Source: Promerops cafer
Taxonomy: Eukaryota; Chordata; Aves; Passeriformes; Nectariniidae
Assembly: GCA_013398275.1 (NCBI GenBank)
Contig: VZSE01004154.1
Coordinates: 62,001-126,000, forward strand
Direction: 5' to 3'
Length of the DNA stretch: 64,000 nt
The translations under genes were made by a program, and so were the position numbers. Positions 1 through 31,300 of the stretch are shown here, in pieces (within the stretch, counting starts at the first letter, position 1; each line of letters starts with the position of its first letter). The notes under the pieces were generated by a model, which was not told the DNA's origin, made no database searches, and was given only the letters and a program-made list of their open reading frames with translations.

Positions 1-660
1 CTTAACCATAAACATTTAAGAAATGGTTGGTCTATTTTGTGTTCAAAATGTCAAAGTTCCCACAAAAGTGAAAAGTCTTGATGATTTCATTTGCTGTATT
101 CTATACATGTTAGTTTACAGTCACTGTTAATGTACAAAACTAGAACTGCCTCTTTCAGAGCCATACAGTCTTCACATGCACTGTAACCTACAGTCATACA
201 TAATTTCCAACTGTGCTGGAAATGTTCTATTATTCTTTTTCTGACTTTTCGATTAAAAATAAACAGGCTGGATTTTTGTTTTTAAAAAGCCTATCTTCTC
301 CCACAACTTGAAAAACAAGTATCAAAAAAGAACAAACAGCAAAAATAGAAGAAAGAAACACATTGTGCTAGTTAAGAAGCTCTAATACCTGACAGCCACA
401 GAAAGTCTGAGGAACATTTAAAAAAATCCTATATACAAATTTTATATACACACCAAGATTAAGAGGTTAAGAAAATCAGTGTATATGTTTTTCCATTCAT
501 TTTGACCACTTGGGCACCAAACTGCAACTCATGCAAATGCATTTTCAAATGTACTTTAGTGCAATAATCTTCTTGTCTATCTGCTCTGGCAAGAGAATTA
601 GGTCAACAGTTTCACCTATGGGTATTTAAAAACACACACCTTTTGTTTAAAAGCTAGACC
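1..660 (-). other. TRPC1: TRPC1 3' UTR (partial)
   Basis: This AT-rich sequence follows the TRPC1 stop on the minus strand and has no coding signal. No AATAAA or ATTAAA was seen on the minus strand here, so the transcript probably ends beyond the left edge of the window. Confidence 0.6.
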
Positions 661-17281
<16,621 letters not shown>

Positions 17282-17353
17282 GGCTCCGCCAGGCCCGTGC
17301 GGGCCCGGGCGGGGTGGCGTCGCGGTGCCCCCGCTGCCCCTCGGCACCGCTGN

Positions 17354-19174
17354 CGGCTCGGAGCGCGGCTCTGCCCCTCCCCAGGCCGCCTGCGAAGGAG
17401 AGCGCGTTGGGACACCGAGCGCGTACGCTGCTGCAGCTCCTGGGCGGCCCCAGGGCTGCGTTTGCCCTTAAGCTGTTTTCTCCCAGCTGCTACAGTAACT
17501 ACGGCCCTGCTCATCACAGTATCAGAGGGTTGCCCATGAAAACTCATTTCTATTTCGTCAAAGCAACTTTGAAGTAATTCTGGACACTTACAGCAACAGT
17601 TTATAAAATAGGAAACACTGGCCTTTATGGAGTAAGGCACCAAGTGTCTGGCACATAAATACAGTACTTCAGGATTCTATAATTTAATAAGAGATCATTT
17701 ATTCTTACAGGATAGAGACTAAGTTAGCCTCCATTTAGCCTCTCCTGAATGAGGACTTGGACTAAGTTGTCTCCAGAACTCAAATTCTGTATGAAACTCT
17801 GTCATCATGTTGGAATGGGAATAGAAACTAAGTAAATCAAGTCTTGTCCCAACAATGCAAACCAGTAAATAGGCACAGGCTAATGGCTTCAAATCCAAGC
17901 ACTTAATTCCCTCCAGTCTGCGTTACCCCATAATGTAATGGAAACTGGATGGATACATCCCTTACTGTTGCTATAGTGTGTGCAAAATAGTGAAGATGTA
18001 AAACTTACTGCTTGCTCATCAAGATTCTCAGGTTCTGCCACACAGGACTGGCTTCAGGACCTGAGAGAAAGTAGAAGCTTCATACTTTAAAAAATAATCT
18101 CTTTAATTTTGATTTAGTTTTCTTATTGTTTGGCTTCTGGTAGCAACTTTATTAAATGTCCAGCAGCAGCATGGTAAGTGAAAATTTACAGCTGATGAAA
18201 AGGACTATAAATAGTTACTGTAGAATTATTAAGAAAAAATTACAGATTTAATCTAATCCAGACAATGCACTGCTCTTTCTACATAAAACCTCTGCACACA
18301 GGATACACACTTCAGAAAAATCAAAGGAATTATATATAAGGAGATGCAATACAGTAATGAAAAATTCCATGGTGGACTAGCCAGCTCTTTATTGTTTTCT
18401 TAATACAATATTTTATGAAAAGGTTAAAAAAACTCAACCAACAGCTGTTTAGTCCAACCGCGAAACTTAGCACATACGCAGACCTAATGACAGGACATTT
18501 CTGCTTTCTATTGCTGGTTTTTTCATTCAAAATGGTTTGTAAAAGTTTATGCTAAGTAACAGAACAAAACTACCACGTATATTTAAAGATAATTCCCACA
18601 AAAAAGTTTCATCAGTTTAATCAGTATTCATTAGTTACCAGACATTATCACAGGCCTTTACTTGCTCTGAAGTCAATGACAAGACTCTCACTGGCTCCAA
18701 CAAGAGTTAAGTTGTCCAAGAATAAGGCAAGGATGATAATTTCTGTGCAGTTTGGAGTCCAATCCAACAGGACTGGAATGCACCTTGAGACTTGTATGAC
18801 TACATGTAAGTAACACTCACAAAAATCAAACAGTGTTTCATAATTGGTCCTGAAACAACATAAGTAAAACAATGCAGGTTCTTACAGTGCTATGGAAACT
18901 AATACAAATGAAGCTAGATTCGTATGGGTTTTTCCAAGCAGTACAAATCTATGATGTTAATTTGTTAATGAACATGTTCTGAAAGTGGTATTAGCCATAA
19001 ATAATTCATGTGTTATGAAACTGAAGACAATTAACTAATATAAACACATTATTAAAACATAATTCATGAGTATATTTGTGCATACAATTTTTCTCATACT
19101 AAGTTTCAGAACTCTGTAAACTGCGAGGCATTCATTGTGCTTAACATGGCAGAAAGTTATATTACATGTCTGCA
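17354..19174 (-). other. PLS1 3' UTR and PLS1-TRPC1 interval
   Basis: Only about 1.9 kb separate the PLS1 stop codon from the TRPC1 start codon, both genes reading leftward. The stretch must hold the PLS1 3' UTR and part of the TRPC1 promoter. Minus-strand poly(A)-signal matches (AATAAA) lie at 18388-18393, 18148-18153 and 17698-17703, and ATTAAA at 18112-18117. The last AATAAA is followed by a short GU-rich stretch; which one is used cannot be decided by eye. A 74-codon minus-strand open frame at 18648-18872 shows no recognisable protein. Confidence 0.55.
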
Positions 19175-19310
19175 TTATTTTATTCTGTTCAGCCCTCTTC
19201 CCATCAAACATGCAAACACTGTCATCACCATTTTTGGCTTCACTTCAACCAGATCATCTGGGAGAGCATAAATACGAGCACCAATTTTTCGAGCAACTGA
19301 AATGGCATAC
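19175..19310 (-). CDS. PLS1: PLS1 coding exon 15 (C-terminus, stop)
   Basis: Encodes residues 586-630, KYAISVARKIGARIY to GLNRIK, then TAA at 19175-19177. It completes CH4 with KPKMVMTVFACLMG. Acceptor ttccaag|G. Confidence 0.96.
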
Positions 19311-22300
19311 CTTGGAAAAACAAGGGAAAACAAATACTGTTATTTTTGTGGCATCTACTAATATGTCAAAATTCACAACAACAAAACCAGATTTCAATAG
19401 CAGGATATGCCTATTTAACAGTACTTAGGCTCTACTAGAAAATGGACATTATTGTGAAGAAAGCATGTACTGGCAATTGTACTAGCAGATGTTTTGCTAC
19501 TGGTTATCAAAGCATTTATTTTGGTCAAAAACAGTATGAGGTATGGCAGACTATTAAGAAACAAATTACAGTGCAGTGGTGATAGGTCATATGAGCTGTG
19601 AATTTGAGTTCATATTTTAGATACACTAGAAAAAGATAATATTAGAATTTATATTCTATTAAAAAAAATAATTAGTATTAGTGTTATCTTAACAAATCAG
19701 TAAATCATGCATTACACTATGAATTCATGCATTTCAGGAAAATATGAAGCATTCATTTAAAACTTACTTGGCATTATTCAATTTGTCTTGGTAAGAAAGC
19801 TCTTCTCTCTTGACCATTTCTGGACGAACTGCTTTTGGTGCAATGGCATCTATTAAATCTAGGACAGGTAAGCTAGTGCTAATTGATTTGTCCTAAAAGA
19901 AAAAGACTCACAAGATTAGTTTAAGGAATCTGCTTTGATTACTCCATCTTCAAAATGCAAAAAACCCTACGGTACATCTTGCATGCATACTGAAAGACAG
20001 AAGCCTGTTTTCTTACTTCATAGAGTAAAGGTTTTCCTCACCCTTTATGAATTGTAATGTTCTTTTCTGCCAACAGTATTATAATGTTCACTGTGCTGGT
20101 ATCATTATTGCACAAATGGCTTAAATTTATTTCAGCAAACTTCCCTTCTTAAGGCCTAAGGAAGGAAGGGAATTTTGATAGAACTTCAAGGACCAGACTT
20201 TCAAGACAACAAAAAAATCCTTACAGGCCCCCATACATATATTTTCCTTGTTTTCTTGCCATGGAACTATTTTCTCCAGTAGTTTATGGCTCACTCTTTT
20301 TATAATATTTCAACTCAGATGCTATGCTGAGCTAGTGTGAGCAGTCTGTGTTTCATATTTAATACACAGAGATTCTTAGAAGAGCAAGTCCTGTTCCTGC
20401 AATCCTTCCATCCCAACTGTCTGGGCAGAGAAGGAGCTGCTGATGCCAAAGCAAGCACAGCCAGTGCCAGTGAGGCTGGCTCTAGCCCTGCAGTGGCTGA
20501 GCATGAGCCACGGGGCACAGCTGCCTTTGTCACCAGGTCAGAACTATGACTGCCAATTCAAGGAAGTCCCACAGAGCCATCATACTAATTAGACATCTAA
20601 AAGTACTAATATAATTCTGCTTCAAGGCATTAAATGCATGCAGTATGTCCCCAAGACCATAAGACACACCTCTATCATTTTTACTGTTTGAACTAATGGC
20701 AACACAATAGAACTTGGCTTTCATAGTCCACAGTGAAATATAAGGCACTTCTGCATTCTCTACGATCTGCTTGCCATTGTAATCCCAAAACCCAAACAGT
20801 GAAAGGCAATATTTATGTGAAAGTTGTAAAAAATTAGTAGTAAATAAATTAATACTGAATAGTGTCCCTTTACATGAGTACCTCCTTATCTTTATTGGTC
20901 AACCATCAGTTGAATTATCTTAAGAACACCATTTGAATGACCTTAAAAACACAACCAATGTCCTCCCAAAAACACAGGCATACCAAAGGCAAGATATTGG
21001 GATAGATTCTTGTCATACTTTCAACTTATTTAATACCACCATTATAACAATTTATGTAGAAATAAGAAAAGCAGCAACATCTCTCAAGAAAATGAAGGCC
21101 CGAGTTACCTTCTAGAGTGAACATGAACTATTTTTACTTAATTTTTTGATTAATAATGCTTGCCTAATTAAAGTTTATAACATAGTGAACTCTCAAATAT
21201 TTAACTTGCTAGGTTCTCCTGTTTTGAATCACAGACATAACTGCTTCAGGTTATAAAATGAACCTGTACAAGAATGTTACATTTGTGTGCAATTATTAAT
21301 CACCCATTTCTAGAGCAATAGCTTCACACACAATAACACACCTGACACACATATGGCTTCTTTTGTTTTGAACACTTCAATAATGTGGAAGGAAAGCCTC
21401 CTTTTTCAATGTGTTCTTATTTGCTGATGGGAACAGCTCCTGTTTTCCCCTGGCCAGCTGCACATCAGCAGTGCCAAGGACGACACAAGGTGTCGCTGCT
21501 TACTGTGGGCTCCCTCTCCCGGCTCTGCCACACGTGAGAACATCCTTTGAACCAGCTCTAGGAGAAGTGGTCATCTGCCCCGGTATTTCCAAAATCGTTT
21601 TTCTTGCTTGTACAAGTATGGGAGTGCCTATATCCAAAACCTTGGAAAATATATGACATGCCAGGCCCAAACACTGGTAACTTCAGACAGAAGCCCCGTT
21701 GAAAGGGGCTATAATTTCTTTCGTCAATAGACATGTATATTACTTTCAAAGATTCAAGACTGTCAGGAATATTTCCATAAACAGTTTTGCTAGCTGATGG
21801 GAGAGCCGCTGTTAAAACCAAATCATTAACAGAACAGGTTAAAAATCCCAGGTCTTGTTATATGTGGAAAGAAAAGTAAATAAAACTGATTACCTTGAAA
21901 CTTATAATTGAAGTTTTCTTATTTGCTTTTGCAAGTGTCTGATTCACCCACTTAATAATAATTTCATCATTTACTTTTTCACCCTCTCCAAGGTCAGACA
22001 GTACATTCAAAGTATACCTTCAATAAAGAGAACAAGAGCCCAAGTTAAAATGAGTGGTAGAACTCAACTTTTCTTACAAAGCAATAAGCAAAGGTAAAAT
22101 ATTATTTCATCACAGTAACAATGCCAAGTACTCCTCTGCGTAAGGTACCCTTACCTTACAAACTATATAGTACTTGAAATCACTTTCTCAGTGGTTACTG
22201 AATAGAAGAATAAAATAATATCCCAAATCTTGTAATATTCACTGTAACACCTTCATGCATTTGTTTTACTGAGTAAATCATAATTTATTTTACTTTCCAA

Positions 22301-25300
22301 GTTTAAGTGGCTCCCTACCATCCTAGTAGGAAAAAAAAATGAATCACAGCAGTCTGACAACAAACACCACTAAGTGTTTTGTGATAGGTGTAAGAAAACT
22401 AATTTGAGGAAAACATTTGCAATAAAACACTCCTTAATGAAATCACTTTATAATCATTTTTTCTTGCTCAATACAGTACCAAGATTTTGATTTGATGATA
22501 CTTATTTAACTACAGCTGTGATGGCCTACAATTTTTTTACCCTTTTCACTTCTATAGTATATGTATCACCACTTCCTTGGGTTTTACAAATATTTAAATT
22601 ACTCTCTACTTACAGAAAGATACAAGGCATCAACATGAAATAAGTTGAGCTCTTTTTACTTGCTGCAAGACTTTAGTCACAGTTTCTAGTTTATAAGGTT
22701 TTAATTGTCACTATAAATTGTGGTTTCAATCACTGCACAGTATGTAAAATTACAAAATACATATAGAATTTTATCTTTGAGAACAGGGGTATTTAGAGAT
22801 TGCTCTCTACAATACCAGTGGGTGACCTGAACACTACCCTTAATTTGCCTTGATCTACAGACACACATGCACAGACACATATATACACATCTATCATACA
22901 CTGTGCCTAACTTACCTTCTCATCAGCTGCCATACCAAAGCCAAAGTCAGAGTTGGATTACCCTCATTTAGATCGTGTCCAGCAATACCAACCAGTGAGA
23001 ATTTGGCTTTTGTCTTCCCAAGTTCTACTGCATAATTGCAATTCTCAATCTAAAAATAAATTTTGTGTGCAAATAATGAAAACACCTTAATATTTCTGCA
23101 ATACAGACCTATAATCTATGTGTATTTTAAATCCCTCTGGCTTACTGTTACCTACAGTGAGATCTGAAGCTAGAAAAGATTTCCAGTCTAGCTACACTGT
23201 GATTGAAATAACACAGTTTTGACTATAAATGCAATTATGCAAGATTCCAATGATAATTTTTTCCACATTTGAGAAATCCAAGTTTCCACTAAGGCAGTGA
23301 ATGAAATATATTTATATCAAAACTATACTTCAAAAGATATTGAAATGTGTTCTTCTTAAAGAGGCAGTAATTTTTATCCTCTACATTTCAGGCTTCACAA
23401 CAATCACAAAACTAAGCGAAAGCTTGGATTCTGCAAGTCTTGCCCAAATCCTCTGGGCAGCATATAAAACTTCTCTGGGAGGAACTGCCTCACAGTATAG
23501 GAGCATCCAGCAACAACAGCCATGTCAGGCCTGAAGCTCTCACTTAAAAATCCAAATCAGGCCATAAATTAAATATTGCCAAAAGGTATCCACATTTAGA
23601 AACTAAGGTGATATGCACTGTAACTGCTATGTATTCTTTGGGACAATACCTGAAAAATAGATTTTCCTTTTTTCCCCCCTGGACTGTCTCAGTAGCACAG
23701 AAATCTCCACAATACAGACTGCCATCAGCACAATGGGAGCCAGTGAAGCTGGGCTGCCTCCCAGAGCATGCACCCACCTTTTTCATGTTGCCACCAAGTA
23801 GTGAGTAAGGAGGTTTGTTGATGTGGCTCCAGTCAACTGGTACACGCGTCATGTCATACAGTTGGAAGATGATTAAAGCATCAGAAAGGTCACTAAACCA
23901 AGAGCAAAACGATGTTTTTAAGCACAAAAACACAGACTGACAATGAAAGTAAGTACTTGAGACTTCTCACAGTGTAATTAAGTTGCTGAAAAATTCCAGA
24001 CACTTAAATAAAAACTGGTGCTGTTCTGTAAAGAAACTGGCCTATATTCTATTGCTTGATTCCTGCAATTATATACACCAAATTCTGCATTTAATTTCAT
24101 TATTTTCACAAGTCTTAGTGAAGCAAGCTCAGCCACCGGCTTCAGTTAAATAATTACTTTCAAAGGGCAGGCATAGACAAAATAGCTGCTAAAAGAGTTT
24201 TAATTTATTGATCTAGTTTTAGTTCTCTAAGGACTTTCCCAAATGTTAAATACTATTGCTTTATCTGCAGATGGCTACAGATGTATTTTGCTAAAGAATA
24301 ATCAAAATCATTGAACTTGTGAAAAGTATTATTTTATATATTATATATAGTATAGATAAGAATATATTTTATATATTATATGTTGCATTACTGATAATCC
24401 CCATCATTAATAAATGAAATTCTCCATGTTAAGCTACCTACAGATCACTTTACAGAGGTCAGAAAACAGAAATAATGAAACCAATTAGTAAATATACATA
24501 CAAGCAGGTGTTCCCATTTGCTCCCTCAATCTCATCTTTTATTGACAGGATTTGAATCAACTTCTGGCATAATTTGAAAGTGACCAGAAGCATCTAAAAA
24601 GCTTGTTAAAAAGCCCTTCATCTGAGGGAATACTATGCTGCAGAGCTTGTTACAGTCTACTGAAAAAATAAAAATTATGCATCATAAAACACAATTATCT
24701 CAGCTTTCAAAAAACCGTAATTCAACGTACAAGTGAGTGAGAGGGGAAGACTTAAACTAGAAAACCTAAGAAGGTTTATCTAGATTATGAATAGAATATT
24801 CAAGTCAGATACTGCTTTTGAAGTGGAAACCTGGAAATCACTGTTCTAGTAGAAATAGAACTTCCCCCTCTTCTTTCCTTCTTTCTTCCCCTGTCACCCA
24901 AAAGAAGTCAAATCATTCTTTTTAAAAAAAAATCTTACCTGTATAAATGATTAACATATGGGCTTACACCCAGTGAATTCATCCAGTTTCTGAAAGTCCT
25001 TTCTTCCTTACTTTCTCCTATGGTGACAAATGTAATTCTCTATAAGTTATTGGAGAAAACACTTTAATAAGCAATGTTTAAATGCTTCTCATATCCCCTA
25101 CCACCCCCCTCCCACCCCAAAATGAATTCATAATTTCCCAAACAGTAGCCTATACTACAAGACAATACTATCCAATTCTGATTCGCTCAGTTCTGGGCAC
25201 AACAGGGAGTAGTACTATTAGACTACATTTATCTGAGTAAATACGATTTGATAAAATACAGAAATAAATTTTTGTTATAGTTCACATAACTAATGTATCA

Positions 25301-28300
25301 TGGAGATGATTAATAATCATTTCCTGAGCCAAAAATGAGGGGAAACTACATTCAACACTACCATTAGATCTGTCTGAAATTACATCTTTTCATTAGAAGT
25401 CAGTACTAACACACTCTCCCCTCACAGAAGTTGACAGTATTAATTTGCAAAGGGACTCCCCAGAGCAACAGATTTAATTTTTTTTAGTTCTTTGCACTGA
25501 AAATGTGGAGAGGCAGTGTTGTATTGGTTAAATTTGTGAAGCTATTTATACTGCCAAAGGGGCCAGTAATCCTCACGGTTTTAACCAGCAATTCTACTTA
25601 CAAGAACTGCAGAAAATTCGTTAGGAAGTAAATTCCAACTTTCCGTTTCTTGACATAGATTGCTTTTATTATTGCAATCATGAGTCCTAACCTAACTCTC
25701 TTTCTCTTTAAAGTTACAGCTTGCAATAATTCATTAATTTTCTACATACAACGCTACCTACATTTTAATAACATCTCTGTGGCCATCTACATGTGCATCA
25801 GTAATATTTAGCCTGAATATGTGATCTTGGAACAACCTCATCACTTTGTTCCCCTGGGCTGATAATCCCCAGTTAAGAAAACAGGGAAGACACTGAGGAG
25901 GGAGAAAACCTCTCCAAACAACAAAAGAGCAGATTTCTCCAGACGAAAGCACAAATATCTAAGCAAGATTTTTCTTTGCTGTTTTCGTTTGCTCCTTAGA
26001 AGGCAACAATACCACGTTTGTCTGATGAGATTTATGAGCATGAAAACTGTCTTAGTACTGCAGTTCTAGGCTGACTACAGACTACTGAATGTTTTTGTAA
26101 AATGAAGCTACTGTGTAAACATGTATTTATCATTCGACTAGAAAGAAAATCTCTTTAACATTATCTTTTCATGCCTAGACCTATGTCATAGCATTGATTT
26201 TTAGACAGAAGTTACCATTTTAATCTAGGTCTCTTGCCCTTTTACACAAAAAGCTCTGGACTTCAGAAATTTCAGCTGTAGTTTACAGTTTCTAACAGAG
26301 TAAGTTTTATTTTAAAAGTTTCAGCCATCTTACCGGGTTCTTTCCAATTATTATGAAATAGATGATATTCACCTTACTGATACATTTTCTAAATTATTAT
26401 TTTTTTCATATTCCATTAGAATTAGTGTTTGTTTCAAATATTTACTTGTAAAAATAACCAAAGAGCCACTGATGAAACAGAAGAAACAAAGAAAAATACT
26501 ATTCTGCAAGGTCATCAGAGAGCTTTGTTTCACATAATTCTTGCCACATTGCAATTGAAAAGAAGAATCACACTTTGTGACAAAGTTATTAAAAATACCA
26601 GTTTTTCTACTTAAAAAACAATCATAACTCAAGAATGATACATAATTTAAGTTTATAAAGAGTATCTTTGAGATTATAGTATTTTGAAGCAAGTGCCTTG
26701 TGCTTTTTTTAAATGATTTTATGGTTACTGAGCTTTGAGTTGATTTGCAATACCTAAAATACTGACTGCATAGTGCTTTTGGGAACACTTGTCCATTACA
26801 AAGACAGTACCAAGGTTATTTAGTGAACTCTTACTAAACAGTATAGCCACAAAGACAGATACTCAGCAACTGCACTCAGACTGAGGATTTTAAAATGCTT
26901 GCTTAACATTGTCAGGAGAATCCAAAGTAGCCAAGCAGGAGCAAGAGCATGCAAGCTGGGCAGGACCCTTTGGAAAGTGGGAGCCCAGGAACTAAACCCA
27001 GCATACTATATTTAATATGCCACTCTAAACAAATCCCTTTATCATGCAATATATGAGTGTTCATAAGTTTTCCAGATGGCTGAGAACTGACCAATTTTTT
27101 CTCTCTATTCTTTTATTCAAAATATACCTTGTGATCCTATCAGGAGCATATCTTCTGCTGAGTGGTGCAGCAGATAGCCAAAATCATTGGAAAACTGCAG
27201 AAAGGGGGCAGAGCTACACAAAAGAGAGAGGAGCAAATTTGGTAGTATCCTTTATATTTATTGCCATCTCTTTTTTGAGATCATTACACTGTGGAACTGA
27301 GCAGAGAGAAGCCATAGGGAGGGGATCAAGAATCCAAAGAGCTCTGAATATATCTAAGATTATCTCTGGAATACGACTGAGATCAAGATACAGTTGCACC
27401 CAAAGTTCAGCCAGCCTGAGTGAGAGTACTGAACCCTCTCATGGTGACAGCCATGAAGGCTGCCAGTAATCTAAGCAACAGCACAGGACGTCTACACTGG
27501 AGGAAATGTGGATGGACACAAGTCTGTCCTCTTCCTCCCCCCAAGAACTCAGCTTTCTTCATGACTTTGACTCCAAACTGCTGCTTTCCCCACAAGCGAG
27601 AGGCTCCTTGGATCAGCAGCAACATGCAAAGGTGGTGCAATAACTGAGCTCAGGACTGCCCTCTCCACCCCCACACAACATCAAATGTTCATTTTGCAGT
27701 GTCAGTATTCCTGAGAGATATGCTCTCCATATTTCAGTGCACATCACCAGAGGGATTATCAGGGCAGATGTCAGTTTATGCACAGCATTAACTGTCTTAA
27801 ACTGAAGAGGACAGCCACACCATACTGATCAGGTGGGACAGTCCCTGAAAAGATGGAATTTATGCAGGAAAATGAGGACTTTCAGGAAGCTCTACTCACC
27901 CACACATGCCTACAGCTTGATATCTCAGTTCGTGGAAAGCCCTTACTGGCTAAACCCCCCAAAATACCTGTATGGCATTTGACTTACTGCAACTCTTGCC
28001 CTCATTTTATATGCTGTGGGGTTTTTCCTTCTCTTTTACTTATGATGGCATATTAAAACAATAGAGAAATGTAAGAACAATGCAAAAAAATCAACCAGAA
28101 AAGGACAGAGATGATTAAACAACAGGCGAAAAAAAGAACGAAAAATTGCAGAATAAACACTTTTATGGAGTACAGAAAAGTACTAAATACAGTACCTACA
28201 TTAGGAGGGGTCAAATCTGCATTTCATGAAGCAAAACAGGAAAGCATTATAAATTATGAGTCAGATTTCAACAGACAATCTATGATGAAACTATAAAGAA

Positions 28301-31300
28301 ATCAATGTCATATTTTATATCACTAGCTTGCGAAAACACCAGTATAAACACAGGACTTAATGGAAAACAAATAATACATTAACAGGAAAAAAAACATTAA
28401 CAACATTGTCTTTGGGCTGAAATAACTATTTTGATGGTTTAGATCTACTTGACACCACAGGAATTATTATTTGAGGGCAAAAAGGAGTCATCTACTTTTC
28501 TTTGAACAAGTAAATTGGCATGATTATCTATCTCTAAAATATATACTGTAAATAGTAAGTAAAATTTGGCTGGTATTTATCATTACAAAATCATAGTCTA
28601 GCATTCAGCTGATTGCAACTTTTTAAACTGGTTTGGCTGAGACTTTGATCTCATCTAAATGTTTCAGGAAAGTCCAGAAACTAATTCAACTGGTTTTTCC
28701 CATTGAAAACTCTTCCAAATTTAACCATTTTCAGTATTTCAAATCACACCAGCAACTTTATCTTCAGAGCAGAGAAGCTGAACTGAACATATTCCACCTC
28801 CACACAGCTCCTATGTACATTTCCAAGAGCTGACATTTCTAACAAAACTGAAGCAGAGGAAGAGCAGACATTTGTCATTTGTCTTCAGTCATTTGTCCTG
28901 GCCAGCAGGGACTGCAGTGACTGGGATATCACAGCTGAAAAGGGCAGACAACGTCCTGTGCTCTACAACCTCTATCACATCACAGCTGGCACCCAGCTGA
29001 AGCTAGAAGAGCAAGAAGCCTGAAACAGGAATGCTCTGAGGGGTACAAGATTTGTGACACAGGGATGCAGCAGCACAGACAAATTATGAAGAAACAGGAG
29101 CAAAGGAAGATGGACTCACCTAGATGGAAAGGAAACCTGATAGGAACAGTAAGAGGAAGGCACGAGAAGGCAGTGCAGAGGACTATGTGAACATTGCTGA
29201 TGATTCTCCCGAGTGCGGCACCCCTGATTCTCACATTCCTTTGAGATCAGTGAACAACTGTGAAATACACTGGCAGGAGCCATTCCATTATCCTAGATTA
29301 GCTGGCCCACAGCAAGGGCAACAGCCAAAGATTGTTACCAATTATCCCTTTATCTCTGGCATTAGAGACCTGAACTGTACAGTTAAAGGCCAAATTCCCT
29401 GATATGATAGGATCTATACAGGCTGTTGATGCAATAGATTAATATAGGCTGCTGATACAGAAGCCTTTTTAAAAAGGATTTTTCCTACTTTAAAAGGCAA
29501 AAAACTAATACACACATATATATAAATGCACTATGTGAAAAATACTTTTAAAGACTATTACAGTTGCATAGTATAGCACTGCAAAGAAAAGCTAGAATTT
29601 GTACATCAGCAAAAATATAAATAGCATGGAAAGAAGCACAGAAAACTGAAAGGAAAGTAGAAGGACAGTTTTTGCTCCTGCAAATGAATGACAGAAGGTT
29701 ATTCAGGAATAACCATTTGGTCAGGCTAACACAAGTGAACAATATACACACTACTGGGGTTTTCTACTAAGGCTTATATTGGCTGCTAGTAAGTAAACAC
29801 AGGCACCAGCACACAGGGATCCTACATCACAGCCTAGAAGGAATACCTACATAGAAACCACTAATATTCTTATCTTCTGTATAGTTAGAAAGTTGAGTAC
29901 CTTCTAATAAATTGAGATCATAAGATGAATTGTCAGGCTTGTGCAGGGCTGGATATGTGTTAAAGAGATTTGCAACAAAAGCCAAATTGAGCTTAGGGTT
30001 GCCTGCAACCACATCAGCTGGAGTTACAAACTGTCTGCAGCCCAATTTATCTGCCTGTTGGAGCATGTATTCAGCCCTCCTCAAGTCATTTTTATCCTAA
30101 AAAGAAAAACAAACAAAAGTTAATTTACAGTTAAGTCTAGTACTAGATTTTATTGAATCATCAGATAGGGGAATCTTTAAATGACCCATGTCAGTTCCTC
30201 CCTCATTCTGCCAATGCCTGAGCTAGCTCTTACAGCCCATGACAATTCCCCTCTGCCTTCTACTGTCCTTCACTTCTGTGGCTGTCAGCACAGCATTCCT
30301 CACGAATCACAGCAACTGCAGCCAGGAGTGTAGAGATTATATTTCCATTTCCAGGCTGTTGATTCTCATACTGTGTATCCTTCTACATGTACCAAAGATT
30401 CACTGTCACTGCTTTAAACTGATACTCTCAAGCACAGTAATTCCAGGTGATGCCCAAAACCATCAGTAAGAATTTGAATGCTTCAAACTTGCTGTCCTTT
30501 TAATATTTTTTCCTCTTAATCATCGTAAGTTTGCAACTTATGTGTTTTGTTCATTGGTCTTTATTAGTAATATACTGGTTCATTACAAAATGTGATCATA
30601 TGAACTGTAGGAAATTACATGGAAAAAAGTAGCTTCTACTCCTCCTTACTCTCAAAAAAATCCCACACAAGAGCAAACAAAGCAAACAAGGAATTTAAGA
30701 GAACTAAAGCATGTAAGAAAACAATCTTGCATGTGGGTTTCATGATTATAATGAATAACGAGATTCTACTTTAGAATCTGATTGATATATAGATATCTCA
30801 GGCATGCAGTTCAACTTTGTATCAAATGCACTCGCAGAATAATCCTTCCAACAGGCATTCTGAAGTATCTTAGACAAGTGTTTCCACATCAATGTAGGCT
30901 GGTTTTAGACCCTCTGTCCCTTTACAACTTAAAGCTTGATGGATGTCATACTTTCCTGCTGGTTATTGGAAGGGCTCACATGTTATTTCTAAATGCTATT
31001 TGGTTAGAGGAAGGAACAACAGTTTGTGAAGTCTATTCTTCTTCCTTGTCTGAATTCCAGAAGAGGAGAACTGAGCAGGATGTTGTAATATTCATGTTGG
31101 ATGACCCAACTGAAAATCAATATACACTACTCCAAGTAAAACATAGCTCCAAACTTTTGACTGCAGGATGCATTACCCTGTTTCAGGAGCACCACAGAAC
31201 TTACTCAAGTTTTTGCTCATTTAAGCTATTGTAACATTGAGGAATCTGGCTGAGTTTTTGCACACGTTAGGGAACAAAAGAGGATTCAGGGATAACCTGG

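Noticed and set aside
17282..17347. N-terminal extension of TRPC1 beyond the ATG at 17281
   Set aside because: The frame is open but has no ATG; only a GTG at 17345-17347. The ATG at 17281 has a strong context and matches the family's N-terminus.
18648..18872. 74-codon minus-strand open frame after the PLS1 stop
   Set aside because: It lies where the PLS1 3' UTR should be; the PLS1 protein is already complete at 630 residues and the frame matches no protein I recognise.
24541..24605. Possible additional PLS1 exon between coding exons 10 and 11
   Set aside because: A minus-strand tag-like acceptor is followed by a short frame, but it has no similarity to plastin and the flanking exons already join in phase.
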